Shown here piece after piece: positions 36,653 through 47,449 of a stretch of 64,000 bases of DNA (positions within the stretch are counted from its first letter, which is position 1; every line of letters starts with the position of its first letter). The position numbers and the translations under genes are program-made. Below the pieces are notes generated by a model, which saw only the letters and a list, made by a program, of their open reading frames with translations, was not told the origin of the DNA and did no database searches. The DNA comes from Arenibacter algicola (GTDB lineage: Bacteria > Bacteroidota > Bacteroidia > Flavobacteriales > Flavobacteriaceae), in NCBI RefSeq assembly GCF_000733925.1, contig NZ_JPOO01000003.1, positions 2,790,001 through 2,854,000 of the forward strand, read 5' to 3'.

Positions 36653-39100
36653 TTATCTGGATAGTTCTATGCTATCTTTTACATTTAAAATATAGCCAAC
36701 CATCTTCTCCACATCCTCCTTGGCAAGTTGGGGGTGGGCACTCATAGGGCTCTGACCCCAAATCCCGCTTCCTCCTTCAATTACTTTATTTATAAGACTA
36801 TCCACAATATCGGGTTGATCTTTATATTTCAAGGCAATTTCACGGAAGGAGGGTCCCACAGATTTTTGCTTCATGGAATGACAAGCCATACAATCACTTT
36901 TTTCCATCAAAGTAAGCCCTTTATCCTTATTCCTAGTACTCAAATGATGCCCACTGCTCGCTGTATCCTCAATTTCTGATTTTACAGTTGTCGATCCGTC
37001 TATGTGAATGTCTTTCCGAAATTCAAGTCTACTAAGCCTGGCATCTCTGTTGGGGGAGTACCAATTTTTGCCATACTCTAAAATGTACAAGGCTCCATCC
37101 GGACCCAATTCCATATCAATAATCTTTTCAAAATTCGTTGAGGGCATAAAAGGTTCCATGCCAACATAATTTCCGTGCTTATCAGTTCTTACTACCATAA
37201 TCCAATTTCGCATCCAGTCATAAATAAAAATGCCATTGTCATAATATCTTGGAAGCTTCACATCTGATTGTAATTCCGCGTCAAAATGGTATACTGGGCC
37301 AGCCATGGCTGTACGTCCACCCTCGCCTACCAAGGGAAACTCGTCAGACTTCACGTAAGGATAATAAATTAAAGCAGGTTTTGCAGGCGGAAGTACCTTG
37401 GAACCTGTATTTCTTGGTGAATTGTTTATGGGAGCCTTGGTGTCGTAAGTTTCACTGATTGCTCCTGTTGTAAAATCGACCTTATTATATGCTTTATTGT
37501 TACCCACAAAATAAGGCCATCCAAAATTCCCTGCAGCACGCGCCTGATTAATTTCGTCGTAGCCGCGAGTACCTTGAATACTATCTTTCCCTGCATCGGG
37601 GCCAACATCACCCCAATAAAGCCAAGATGTTTTTGGATCAATTGAAATCCGAAATGAATTCCGGGTACCCATAACATAAATTTCTGGTTTTCCCTCTATG
37701 CCATCCATAGGAAACAAGTTCCCCGATGGAATGGTATAAGAACCGTCCGGTTCCGGTTTAATACGAAGAATTTTACCGCGAAGATCATTGGTATTGCCAG
37801 AAGAACGCTGAGCATCAAAATCCGTTCTACCCGGGCGCTCGTCTATAGGTGCATAACCATGGGAATCTCCAAAAGGATTTGTATTGTCCCCAATTGCTAT
37901 AAACAAATTACCATTACCGTCAAAAGCAAGTGATCCACCCGTATGATTACTTTCTGAATGTTCTTCATGCACTTTCAAAATAATCTTTTCCGAACCCATG
38001 TCCAACATGCTAGTATCATCAAGGGAAAATCGCGAAATATGATATTCATAAAGTCCGTCAGGAGAAGAATACATTACATATATCCATCTAGTACTTTCAA
38101 AATTAGGATCAAGGGTCAATCCTAATAATCCGTCCTCATATTTATGGTAAACGGGAATTGTTCCTATTATTTTAGTAACCCCACTTCCCGGGTCAAACAT
38201 CTTTATCATTCCTTTTCTTTCCACAAAAAATATTCGCCCGTTATTGGCAACCGCAAGTTCCATCGGCTCAGAAACATTGGTGCTATCCAACAATATGTTC
38301 CTTCTAAAATGTCCCTCCATCGGGGCTGCCAAGGTATTTGCCTTTGCATAATCCAAAGGAGCATTGTCATCCATAACATATTCGAGTCCATTCATAATAT
38401 GCATTCTAAAAATACTGTCTATATATGCTTCAGGTCTATGACCTAATGCCGTATAAAAAGACCGCCCACCGTCAAATTTTTGTTTCCAAAAAATAGGGTG
38501 GTTATCGCCATGCTTACCTCCTTTAAAAGAACTTTCGTTTACCCTGGCTAATACCTTTATTTCTGGGCTAATAGAATCAAAATTGTACCATTCCTCCTTA
38601 AATCTCCATGGGTTTGGTAAACCCTTGGTAGCTGGGTCGATCAAATCTTCAATAATTATTTCTCCGGTCTGTAATTCTTCTGGGTGACTTTCAAACCTTG
38701 CTCCCATTAATTTGCCATACCATGGCCAAGAATATTCTGCACCACTGGCACCATGAATCCCCATTACCCCTCCTCCCGATTGCACATAACGTTTTAAGGC
38801 AGATTTTTGTCGATAGTCCAAAATCTCTCCGGTGTTACTAAGGAAGACGATTGCACTATAGTTTTTAAGGGAATCGTCCACAAAATAATCTACATTTTCC
38901 GTAGTGTCAACCATTAAATTATTTTCATTACCCAATTCTAAAAACATTGCTTTGCCATCCTCGATCGAAGCATGGCGAAATCCGAGGGTTTTTGAGAATA
39001 CCAATACTCTCCTTTCCTTTCTTTGCTCCTCTTGACAAGATATAACAGCAAAAAGTACAATTATCATCAAAAAAAATATTCTGGTACCCCTAGACATCAT
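36653..39100 (-). CDS. ThuA domain, sugar dehydrogenase propeller and cytochrome c fusion lipoprotein
   Basis: The protein has 815 residues. A lipobox (AVISC) leads. Residues about 30-245 are a ThuA-like (glutamine-amidotransferase fold) domain (LVFSKTLGFRHASI, GGGVMGIHGASG, TALGHRPEA). Residues about 265-690 form a PQQ-type sorbosone/glucose dehydrogenase propeller (DGLLGLTLDPNF, GGSLAFDGNGNLFIAIGDN). CMACHS at about residue 737 is a haem c site. ThuA domains are linked to 3-keto-sugar chemistry and trehalose use. The natural substrate is unknown. Confidence 0.87.
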   Translation of the reverse strand: MMSRGTRIFFLMIIVLFAVISCQEEQRKERRVLVFSKTLGFRHASIEDGKAMFLELGNENNLMVDTTENVDYFVDDSLKNYSAIVFLSNTGEILDYRQKSALKRYVQSGGGVMGIHGASGAEYSWPWYGKLMGARFESHPEELQTGEIIIEDLIDPATKGLPNPWRFKEEWYNFDSISPEIKVLARVNESSFKGGKHGDNHPIFWKQKFDGGRSFYTALGHRPEAYIDSIFRMHIMNGLEYVMDDNAPLDYAKANTLAAPMEGHFRRNILLDSTNVSEPMELAVANNGRIFFVERKGMIKMFDPGSGVTKIIGTIPVYHKYEDGLLGLTLDPNFESTRWIYVMYSSPDGLYEYHISRFSLDDTSMLDMGSEKIILKVHEEHSESNHTGGSLAFDGNGNLFIAIGDNTNPFGDSHGYAPIDERPGRTDFDAQRSSGNTNDLRGKILRIKPEPDGSYTIPSGNLFPMDGIEGKPEIYVMGTRNSFRISIDPKTSWLYWGDVGPDAGKDSIQGTRGYDEINQARAAGNFGWPYFVGNNKAYNKVDFTTGAISETYDTKAPINNSPRNTGSKVLPPAKPALIYYPYVKSDEFPLVGEGGRTAMAGPVYHFDAELQSDVKLPRYYDNGIFIYDWMRNWIMVVRTDKHGNYVGMEPFMPSTNFEKIIDMELGPDGALYILEYGKNWYSPNRDARLSRLEFRKDIHIDGSTTVKSEIEDTASSGHHLSTRNKDKGLTLMEKSDCMACHSMKQKSVGPSFREIALKYKDQPDIVDSLINKVIEGGSGIWGQSPMSAHPQLAKEDVEKMVGYILNVKDSIELSR

Positions 39101-39132
39101 GGTATTCCATTTATAGTTACAATTTTGAATTT

Positions 39133-39981
39133 TTATTCAGCTCCCAATGATTTTAAATACTTATAACTTTCCAGAACTGAATCTTGGCCTGCAATTTCCA
39201 AAGTGGAATGTCCATCGTAACCAGCTTTTACAAGTTCTTTATAAATTTCTTCAATACCAACTACCCCTGTTCCCAATGAGATCAGCGACATACCGCAACC
39301 ATATAACTTTCCTCTCTGTTCCTCCATTTCTTGCGGAAGGTCCTTCCAATGAACATGTTCAATTTTTGATCCTAGTTTTTTGATCATAGCTATTGGATCT
39401 CCACCGCCCAACCATAAATTCCCTGTATCCAAATTAATGCCAAGTGCATCTGAATTACAGGCATCTATGATGCGCTCCATTTGTTTGATAGAATCAGTAT
39501 ACTTTCCATGTGGCTCCAATAAAATTTTGACACCATAATCTCTGGCCATCCTTAGCGGTTCATGCAATTTTTCCCTTATTGAAAATATGGCCTCATCATC
39601 AGTTAGGTTTTCCCCAAATTCGGTATGGGCATCTCCTTCTGTCGTTATTACATGCTCAACACCTATTGCCGCTGCCATTCGGATGGCTTTAACGATTTGC
39701 GCAGTACCATAGCGCCAGGGCGCAGAAGGATCAAGCAAAGTTGCATGTGCACAGACGCTAGTAATTGTAATGCCCCTGGACTCGAACAGCCTTTTTAAAT
39801 CAAATGCATTAGCATCCAGACTTGCCACTGCGTTGAAACCAAAATGAGATCCTAAGCATGCCCCGTCAGCATTGTCTGTAATATCTGCATATTTAAACCC
39901 CCATTCCCTAATCTGATCTACTTGTTTGTCCAAAGTTTGAAATGGATTGATAAGCGCGAAGCACCCTACTTTAATTGCCAT
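39133..39981 (-). CDS. Sugar phosphate isomerase/epimerase (xylose-isomerase-like TIM barrel)
   Basis: The protein has 282 residues. The AP-endonuclease-2 / xylose isomerase-like barrel motifs are LLEPHGKY (metal-binding Glu), INLDTGNLWLGG, KIEHVHWKD (metal-binding His) and a final STLEIAG Glu. Many members isomerise or epimerise keto sugars, and they are frequently next to ThuA and Gfo/Idh proteins. It has no signal peptide, so it acts in the cytosol. Confidence 0.85.
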   Translation of the reverse strand: MAIKVGCFALINPFQTLDKQVDQIREWGFKYADITDNADGACLGSHFGFNAVASLDANAFDLKRLFESRGITITSVCAHATLLDPSAPWRYGTAQIVKAIRMAAAIGVEHVITTEGDAHTEFGENLTDDEAIFSIREKLHEPLRMARDYGVKILLEPHGKYTDSIKQMERIIDACNSDALGINLDTGNLWLGGGDPIAMIKKLGSKIEHVHWKDLPQEMEEQRGKLYGCGMSLISLGTGVVGIEEIYKELVKAGYDGHSTLEIAGQDSVLESYKYLKSLGAE

Positions 39982-40032
39982 AGTAAAAATGTTTTATTAT
40001 TGTTATACTAATTTTAATTTCCTATTCATCAT

Positions 40033-41688
40033 TTAATTTACGCCTTCAAGGCTTCGTAAATAGCCCAATAGATCCTTAATATCAGAGTCGGTAAGCCCAT
40101 TAAGTAATCCCTCAGGCATCAAGGAAGTCTTAATCATATTACTTGATTGAATATCCTTTCTACCTATTTTTATTTCTTCATTTCCGATTGTCATCATAAC
40201 AATGTACTCCTTGTTAGAAGTTACCATTCTACCATCTATGATTGTCCCATCATTCTTTTTTATTTTAATATGATCAAAACCCGTTTTAATATTTCTATTG
40301 GGATCTGTTATAGACTCTAATAATTGTCCTCCTTGTAGTAATGTACCTATGCCACCAAGATCTGGACCAAGTAGTTGTTTTGAACCGTCTATCGAATGGC
40401 AAGTCATACATGCTCTACTTTTAAAGACACCCTCGCCATGATGAACATTGCCTTCAACAGCTGCAGTATTATCTTTCGGATTGTCTGGCTCTATGGAAGG
40501 CATATAAATAAATCTATAAATAGCACCCATAGGATTTTTATATGGAATATGATACGCCCCTTCTGTACCGAATTGAGAAACATACAAATCTCCTGTTTTG
40601 CCAAACTCAAGATCGGAAAGTTTAGCAATCTTATCGGCTATCGGAAATTCTTTTCCCTCATAAGTACCATCTTCATTTTTAACAAGATGGACTCTTGATA
40701 TAGAACCATCCTCCCATTGACCATCGGGTCCATAAAAAGCAATAAACAAATCCCCTGAGGTCCTATCAAAATCATTCAATTTATCGTTAAAATCCATACC
40801 AACAGGAGCATAACCGTATTGCAATCTTAGAAAAGGTTCAATTGCTTTCCCTTGATCTTCATATTTGTTGGGATTGTTCCCATAAAAACCACTTTTTACA
40901 ACATAGTTTAATTCTTCATACTTATTTTCGTTACCCCTGTTGTCATTAAAAAACAAATCTCCTTTTTCATTAAAAGCCAAATCATAGGCATACCGTAACC
41001 CAGTAGCATATCTTTCGTGTGATTGTCCATTGGGTGCAATTTTCAAAATACTGCCCCTAAGACGATTTGGATCCGGTGCAGGGTTGTCATTTAAGGCGTC
41101 CGTGCATAATATTGCGAATACATAGCCATCAGGACCAAATTCGAGTCCAAATGTCCAATCAAAATAATGCATGGTATATGGAAAATCATTGAAAAAGGTA
41201 TAGCTCTTATCGGCTATTAGGTCCGCATCTACATCCTCATATACCCTTATTTCTTGGGTCGTGGCAACAAATAGTTCATTACCCCTAAATACCATACTTG
41301 TAGGATATCTTAGGCTGTCGTTAATAACATTACAATATAATTTGGCAAAGTCCTCCAAACCATCTCCATCAGTATCCTGCAAGGAAAAAATTTCCCCAGT
41401 ATAATTGGCTACATACATTACCCCTCCTGGTCCCTCCGCAATGGCCGTAGGGTTCCATAATTTCACTCCATTCCTAATAGGCAATTTTACCGCAGCGTAA
41501 CGACCATAGACCCGAACCGTTGTATCTATATTTTCCTTAACGGCCGTTTCCCATTCCCCTGTGTCTTTTGATGGTAATTTCCCTTCACCACACGCCAAAT
41601 TCAAAAAAATGAAAATAAAAAGATTAAAAATTAGAATTCCATTTCTTAATTGAACTAAATAATTGATAATCAAATTTCCTGAATTCAT
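40033..41688 (-). CDS. Sugar dehydrogenase-like propeller with C-terminal haem-binding domain, lipoprotein
   Basis: The protein has 551 residues with a signal sequence and lipobox (LNLACG). The propeller spans residues about 55-410 (GPGGVMYVANYTGEI, FGPDGYVFAILCTD, SDLEFGKTGDLYVSQFG). A CMTCHS haem c site at about residue 428 starts a PVC-type haem-binding domain with IGRKDIQS and LLGYLRSL. Probable role: periplasmic sugar oxidation with electron transfer. It lies in the same run as SusC/SusD. Confidence 0.82.
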   Translation of the reverse strand: MNSGNLIINYLVQLRNGILIFNLFIFIFLNLACGEGKLPSKDTGEWETAVKENIDTTVRVYGRYAAVKLPIRNGVKLWNPTAIAEGPGGVMYVANYTGEIFSLQDTDGDGLEDFAKLYCNVINDSLRYPTSMVFRGNELFVATTQEIRVYEDVDADLIADKSYTFFNDFPYTMHYFDWTFGLEFGPDGYVFAILCTDALNDNPAPDPNRLRGSILKIAPNGQSHERYATGLRYAYDLAFNEKGDLFFNDNRGNENKYEELNYVVKSGFYGNNPNKYEDQGKAIEPFLRLQYGYAPVGMDFNDKLNDFDRTSGDLFIAFYGPDGQWEDGSISRVHLVKNEDGTYEGKEFPIADKIAKLSDLEFGKTGDLYVSQFGTEGAYHIPYKNPMGAIYRFIYMPSIEPDNPKDNTAAVEGNVHHGEGVFKSRACMTCHSIDGSKQLLGPDLGGIGTLLQGGQLLESITDPNRNIKTGFDHIKIKKNDGTIIDGRMVTSNKEYIVMMTIGNEEIKIGRKDIQSSNMIKTSLMPEGLLNGLTDSDIKDLLGYLRSLEGVN

Positions 41689-41802
41689 TTTTAATCTAAT
41701 TTAATATGGGGTATCTACTCAATTCCCGAGACCGTGAATTCAATTGTATCAAATAATACACGAAAAATGATTTTACAAACCCCAAGCTATATTATTAAAC
41801 CT

Positions 41803-43536
41803 TTATTTTTCCCATCCAACATTCTGGATTAACAAGCCATCGGATAAATCAATTTCGTCCCACGGAATTTGTTGTAATCCAGAGGTTTTAAGAACATTAT
41901 TCCCGTCTACAACTATATTTGTAGACCCATAAATGCTTGGCCCGTCTTTAACTACGATTCCGGGTGCAGGGATAGCGAGTATCTCGGCAGCCTTTTCCAC
42001 ACCCTGTCTTAAAACGTCATAATACCGGATTCCCTCACCGAAGAATTCCAAATGACGCTCATGCATGATATTCTCATAATTTGGAGTCACAGGGTTGGCA
42101 TTAACATAATCCTGGCCATATGCTCTAATGCGAACAGCCTCCAGATTTGACTGTGCATCTATACCCATTTCGGCTGCCATTAACAACACATCTGCATATC
42201 TAATTAATGTATAATCCTGATACCAAGCACCAGCCCAATTTTTACCTCCACGTAAGGTACCATCCTGAAGACCTGGTTCTGCATTAAGCGGAATATATTT
42301 TTTATAATAAAATCCGGTAAATGAGCGCTGGTCCTTTGTACTCCACAAGTTGTACCCTACATCTCCCCGTTCTAATTGAAGGTTCAACAAAGAAGCCCCT
42401 CTTCTTGTATCTTCTTCCTCAAAAAGATCCCATCCTTTGGCAAACGGAAGACCGATTCCCCAACCTGTACCATATATGCTATCGGATTGAACCTGTCGAG
42501 GCCCTATCCATTTTGAAAACCCATTAAATGAATTCCCAGAGTATGAAGCTTTCATAGTCATTATAACCTCGGGATTATTTTCACCTAAGTAATCGGGGAA
42601 GTTTGGATTGATTTTCTGTGCTTCTGCAGTTCCCGTAACCCATAAGGTCTGAAAATTAGGAGCCAAAGAAAAGCCACCATTGTTGATAACATCGGATAAA
42701 TACCCCTTAATCTCATTCTCGGTCAATATCCCATTTATATAGTTTATCAATGCAGCTTTATCTACTGACCCTTTGCCAACACCTAAGGGAATATCCTGGA
42801 TTGTTTTACCATAATATCCTGTAGCAAATAAATACACTCTAGCCGCCAAGGCTTTTGCAGCCCACTCAGTCATTCTTCCAGTCGAAGTTGACGGAGAATA
42901 GGCTCCATTGTTTAAAAGGGACGCTGCATCTTTTAAATCCTGTAAAATCTGCCCATAAACCAAACTGGGATCCGCTTGTGCTTCTTTGGCAGGGTCTTCT
43001 GTCTTCTCTGTTATCAATGGCACATTTCCATATCGACGCGCAAGACAATAATAAATCCAAGCCCTTAAGACTTTTGTTTCCCCTTCCGCTTGTTCCTTTG
43101 TCAAATTCTCTCCACCTGGAACATTAGACCAATCTATATCATCTAATTTTCCTAACAAAGTATTCATTCGGCCAATTGCGACCCAAGCTGCCTTGTAATG
43201 AGCTTTGTAAATATTAAGAGAAGAAGGGTTGACCCCTATGTCGAAACGATCAACTGCATCCGCTTCGAAACCAATGCCTTGAGCTGATCCGGCAACCCCA
43301 TCATCGCTTAGTATTTCAGCTGCAGTAAATTGTGCCCACCAGGAATATGAAGTATTGTCGTAATCCAAAAAAGCAGCATAACAGCCTATTAATGCTTGAT
43401 AAGCATCCTGCTGGGTTTTAAAGAAAAATGGCTCTGTCTTTTCTGTAAGTGGCTCTGTATCCAAAAAATCATCACTACAGCTAATAATGAACGAAATTGA
43501 TAACCCGACCAACAAAAATATTTTTATAGTTTTCAT
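41803..43536 (-). CDS. susD: SusD/RagB-family nutrient-binding outer-membrane lipoprotein
   Basis: The protein has 577 residues with a lipobox (FIISC) and the typical SusD N-terminus (DDFLDTEPLTEKT). Helical TPR-like units surround a glycan-binding face, and the C-terminus ends with the usual LERHLEFFGEGIRYYDVLR-type pattern (seen here as HERHLEFFGEGIRYYD). It works with SusC as the lid of an outer-membrane importer. The symbol is a family label. Confidence 0.92.
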   Translation of the reverse strand: MKTIKIFLLVGLSISFIISCSDDFLDTEPLTEKTEPFFFKTQQDAYQALIGCYAAFLDYDNTSYSWWAQFTAAEILSDDGVAGSAQGIGFEADAVDRFDIGVNPSSLNIYKAHYKAAWVAIGRMNTLLGKLDDIDWSNVPGGENLTKEQAEGETKVLRAWIYYCLARRYGNVPLITEKTEDPAKEAQADPSLVYGQILQDLKDAASLLNNGAYSPSTSTGRMTEWAAKALAARVYLFATGYYGKTIQDIPLGVGKGSVDKAALINYINGILTENEIKGYLSDVINNGGFSLAPNFQTLWVTGTAEAQKINPNFPDYLGENNPEVIMTMKASYSGNSFNGFSKWIGPRQVQSDSIYGTGWGIGLPFAKGWDLFEEEDTRRGASLLNLQLERGDVGYNLWSTKDQRSFTGFYYKKYIPLNAEPGLQDGTLRGGKNWAGAWYQDYTLIRYADVLLMAAEMGIDAQSNLEAVRIRAYGQDYVNANPVTPNYENIMHERHLEFFGEGIRYYDVLRQGVEKAAEILAIPAPGIVVKDGPSIYGSTNIVVDGNNVLKTSGLQQIPWDEIDLSDGLLIQNVGWEK

Positions 43537-43547
43537 AATCGCTTATT

Positions 43548-46500
43548 TTATAGTTTGATATTTGCTCCAAGCATTATTGTTCTAGGGTTGGGTACGAACC
43601 CTACGTCATGACCCATCTCGTAATCCGGTCCCTGTCCAACCTCTGGATCCATCCCAGGATATTTCGTAAAAGTGTAGGCATTTAATACAGATGCAAAAAC
43701 TCTAAACTGGGACAGAGGATTAATATTTACCAATTTAGTTATATCATAGCTTAAGGTAATATTGCTTAATCTCAGAAAGTCCCCATCATACACATAAATG
43801 TCTGAATTATTGGTCCAGTTCGTATTGGCCTTATCCAATCTGGGATAATGATTGGACGTCCCTTCACCGTGCCATCTGCCCAGTGCTTCAGTAGTATAAT
43901 TTGGAAAATAACGGGCATAATTGTAATATGCTTGTACAATTTGAAGGCCGGCCATACCATTGGCATTTACCATCAAATTCAGGTCTTTATAGTTTAAATT
44001 CAGATTGATTCCGTAAACAAAATCAGGAAATGGATCCCCTACATTGATCCTATCCTCATCATTTATTATCCCATCACCATTCTGGTCAACATACTTTAAA
44101 TCCCCAGGTACAGCACTTGGCTGAATTAGGTTTCCATCTTTGATATAATTATTTACATCAGTCGTATTTTGAAAAAGACCGTCTGTTTCAAGCATCCAAT
44201 AATATCCTAATGGCTTTCCTGTCTCGGTTCTAAAATATTCCTGTGAATTGTCCCACAGGCTGCCACCTGGTCCATGAATAATATCGTTGGGCACTTCAGT
44301 AACCTTATTCTTGTTATAGGCACCATTTAAGTTTATATTGAATTTGAAATCACCAATGCTTTCCTTATAGGTAAGGGCTAGCTCAACGCCCTCATTGATA
44401 ACATTTCCTCCATTAATCCAAGGCGGGGCTAGACCAATCACACTACTTATCGGCGGAGATAATAGCCAACCATTCGTCGATTTCTTATAATAGTCAAAAT
44501 TAACGGCAAACTTATTTTCAAACAGAGCTGCATCAAAACCGATATTGGTTTGTTCAGATATTTCCCATTTCAAGTTAGGATTAGCCATACGGTCTATTTG
44601 TGCTCCAGAGGCTAAAAAACCGTCCTCTTGAGTACCTAAAGAATAGATCGAATTTGATGTTACCGTAGCAAGGTATCTAAATGGCGGCAGGTTCTGATTT
44701 CCATTTTGCCCCCAACTTGCCCTAAATTTAAAAGATGTCAACCATGCACTAGTGGGCTCCATAAATTGTTCATTGGTTAGCACCCACCCTCCAGAAACAG
44801 AAGGGAAATACCCGCGTCTATTTTCTTTGGAAAAATTTGAAGATCCATCCGAGCGAAGGGTGGCATTCAACAGATATTTTTCCTTATAATTATAATTGAT
44901 ACGGCCAAAATAGGACAACAATCTGTGCTGCATAGGATATCCGTTCATAGACATAAGACCCTCATTATTCTTTCCTAGGGCATTATCTAAATATGCATGT
45001 TCATAGTCTTGAAAAATTAAATTCTTATTGCCAGCAGCCAGATATTCCCCGTCCGTTTTTTGTGATTCGGAACCAAGCACCATATCAAACTCATGATTAT
45101 TCAAATTGTAATTATAAGATACTGTATTGGTCCAGACGACTTGCAAAGATTTATTATCACTTTGAAAAACCTCGTCAAAAGGCCGTGTGGACGGATTATT
45201 AAACTGTCCCAAGGAAGGGTATTTCGGAGTATATCTTCGAAAACCTTCATCTTCGAAAACCGTACCAATACTAGACCGAATTCTCAAATCCTTAATTGGC
45301 TGAAGTTCAGCATAGAAATTACCAAGCACCTTAAATGTTTTGGATTTTTGTTGATTATTGAGAAGCATTATAGCATATGGATTTGCCAATCCACCAGCAC
45401 CAAAGTCAGCCAAAAGCCCAGTGGAATTATCAACAAAATCTCCATTTTCATTGGTATTCTGAAGAATGGGTGGCATTGAAAGTGCCTGATAAACATAATT
45501 GCCTCTGCCATCTTGCTGCCCCCCTTGCAAATCCACATGGGTAACTGTCAAATTCTCACCTACCTTTAGAATATCATCATAAAACTTGTGTTCAGAATTG
45601 ATTTTAAAAGTTAATCTTTTTAAATTGTTTTGGGATGCCCCACCAAGTATTCCTCCTTGTTCCGTATAGGAAAGAGCCGTAGAATAAACTGATTTATCTG
45701 TACCTCCCGATAACCCTAATGAATAATTTTGAGTTGGGACATTATCCTTGAACATAACGTCTATCCAGTTCGTTCCCTCTCCCAAGGCCGTAATGGCATC
45801 CATTTTTTCACCCACAAAGAAGGGGGTATCCCCAGAATTTTGGAACTTCTCATTCATTAACATTGCATATTCCTGGGCATTTAACAAATTAGGCCTTTTG
45901 GCCAAACTTTGCATCCCATAATAGGTATCAAAAGTAATTTGAGCATGGCCTGCGACTCCTTTTTTAGTTGTTATTAATACAACGCCATTGGACGCCCTAG
46001 ATCCATAAATTGCAGCAGAAGCAGCATCCTTAAGTACATCCATTGACTCAATGTCATTACTGTTTAAATAATCTATACTTTCGGTTTGAACGCCGTCCAC
46101 AATAAAAAGTGGTGTAGTACTTCCAATGGTACCCATTCCACGGATAAAGACTTTGGTGGGGGATCCAGGTTGGCCGCCGTCTGTAGCAATGGTTACACCA
46201 GGGGATTGCCCTTGAAGGGCGTCTAATGGATTCGTCTTCATTCGATCTGCTAAGTCTTCTCCCTTTACTTGAAGTGTAGCTCCGGTATTGAGCTTCTTCT
46301 TTTGGGTTCCATAACCTATAACAACAATTTCGTCCAACTGAGCAGCATCCAATTGCATTTGTACCTCAATGCTGTTTCTTCCTGCGATTTCGATTTTTTG
46401 GGTCTGGTATCCTATATAGGAAACTTCCAATACAGCATCTGTATTGACAACCCCAATCGTAAACTTACCATCGAAATCGGCAGAAACACCATTTGTTGTA

Positions 46501-46676
46501 CCTTGCTCTACAACATTAGCCCCCGGCAATGGCTGCCCTAATTCATCCAAAATAGTACCAGTAATATCAATTTTTTGATTTTGTGCAGATAGAGTGTTTA
46601 TTACACCAAAACACAAACAAATTAATGAACACAGAACATAACGCCATTGTTCACTGAAGAATATTGAACATTTCAT
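43548..46676 (-). CDS. susC: SusC/RagA-family TonB-linked outer-membrane transporter
   Basis: The protein has 1042 residues. After a signal peptide come a carboxypeptidase-regulatory-like domain (about 35-125, ITGTILDELGQPLPGANV), a plug (about 130-235, VIGYGTQKKK, PLFIVDGVQ) and a beta-barrel to an aromatic C-terminus. It imports a ligand with TonB energy and SusD. It is the first gene of the minus-strand run, 11 bp before SusD. The symbol is a family label. Confidence 0.93.
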   Translation of the reverse strand: MKCSIFFSEQWRYVLCSLICLCFGVINTLSAQNQKIDITGTILDELGQPLPGANVVEQGTTNGVSADFDGKFTIGVVNTDAVLEVSYIGYQTQKIEIAGRNSIEVQMQLDAAQLDEIVVIGYGTQKKKLNTGATLQVKGEDLADRMKTNPLDALQGQSPGVTIATDGGQPGSPTKVFIRGMGTIGSTTPLFIVDGVQTESIDYLNSNDIESMDVLKDAASAAIYGSRASNGVVLITTKKGVAGHAQITFDTYYGMQSLAKRPNLLNAQEYAMLMNEKFQNSGDTPFFVGEKMDAITALGEGTNWIDVMFKDNVPTQNYSLGLSGGTDKSVYSTALSYTEQGGILGGASQNNLKRLTFKINSEHKFYDDILKVGENLTVTHVDLQGGQQDGRGNYVYQALSMPPILQNTNENGDFVDNSTGLLADFGAGGLANPYAIMLLNNQQKSKTFKVLGNFYAELQPIKDLRIRSSIGTVFEDEGFRRYTPKYPSLGQFNNPSTRPFDEVFQSDNKSLQVVWTNTVSYNYNLNNHEFDMVLGSESQKTDGEYLAAGNKNLIFQDYEHAYLDNALGKNNEGLMSMNGYPMQHRLLSYFGRINYNYKEKYLLNATLRSDGSSNFSKENRRGYFPSVSGGWVLTNEQFMEPTSAWLTSFKFRASWGQNGNQNLPPFRYLATVTSNSIYSLGTQEDGFLASGAQIDRMANPNLKWEISEQTNIGFDAALFENKFAVNFDYYKKSTNGWLLSPPISSVIGLAPPWINGGNVINEGVELALTYKESIGDFKFNINLNGAYNKNKVTEVPNDIIHGPGGSLWDNSQEYFRTETGKPLGYYWMLETDGLFQNTTDVNNYIKDGNLIQPSAVPGDLKYVDQNGDGIINDEDRINVGDPFPDFVYGINLNLNYKDLNLMVNANGMAGLQIVQAYYNYARYFPNYTTEALGRWHGEGTSNHYPRLDKANTNWTNNSDIYVYDGDFLRLSNITLSYDITKLVNINPLSQFRVFASVLNAYTFTKYPGMDPEVGQGPDYEMGHDVGFVPNPRTIMLGANIKL

Positions 46677-47449
46677 AATAATAGTTTAAAGTCAGTTAAT
46701 AATTTAAAGGGTTATATCAATTCTATTTTTATTTTACCCAATTTAATCCTAAGCTTAACAATCCTAAAGAGGATCGAATATTCTACTCCTTGGCCCGCAA
46801 GCTATCAAAAATGAAAATTTGCTTTGATTTTTCATTATAGTATGCTTACATTTTAACCTAAATATTCCAAATCAATAAGCAAAAAGGTGGCAAGTATGTA
46901 TTGTAACATTTTTTTCAATAGCAAAAGGTAACGACCAACGTTTTCTGGAAAACACTCCTTATTATCAATTTGATTGGTCTTCCTTAGAATCAAATATAAT
47001 TATCCAAGTCCATTTAGATGTTCATTATATTTTAACGGTATATATTGAACATAAAAAAAAATTAAAACTTGCTGAAATTTGATTGACCTGTTTCCTATAA
47101 ACAATGAAACTCAGGAACATTCCTTCGTTGACAATTGACTAAATAATCTTTCGCATTTAATTATGTGAGGAGAGTTCGTGGGAGTGAGAAAGAATGGTTT
47201 GATTATACCGCCTTTAGAAATTAATCTAAATATTAAAAATTAGCTAAGCGGGGTTACACATTAACAAACTTAACGATAACCATAAGTAATTTGTACAGCA
47301 AAACTACTACCCGGTTATCCGTATAATAAGTACAATGAAGTTGGCAAAAACTAGAGAAGAAATAGTTATATAGATTTATGTAGCTATTATCCATATTCCG
47401 ATTTAATACCCTTAATGACTACCAAACACGGGCTCAACCGTACTTTATC
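46677..47449. other. 773-bp gene-free region upstream of susC
   Basis: The region must hold the susC promoter. One TAnnTTTG-type match (TATATTTG on the minus strand, 46991-46998) lies about 315 bp before the gene, without a clear partner -33 element, so it is only a weak candidate. No RNA gene or repeat is visible. AT content is high. Confidence 0.35.

Noticed and set aside
36553..36747. 64-codon plus-strand frame
   Set aside because: It spans AT-rich intergenic sequence and the 3' end of the ThuA fusion gene on the other strand; no recognised domain.
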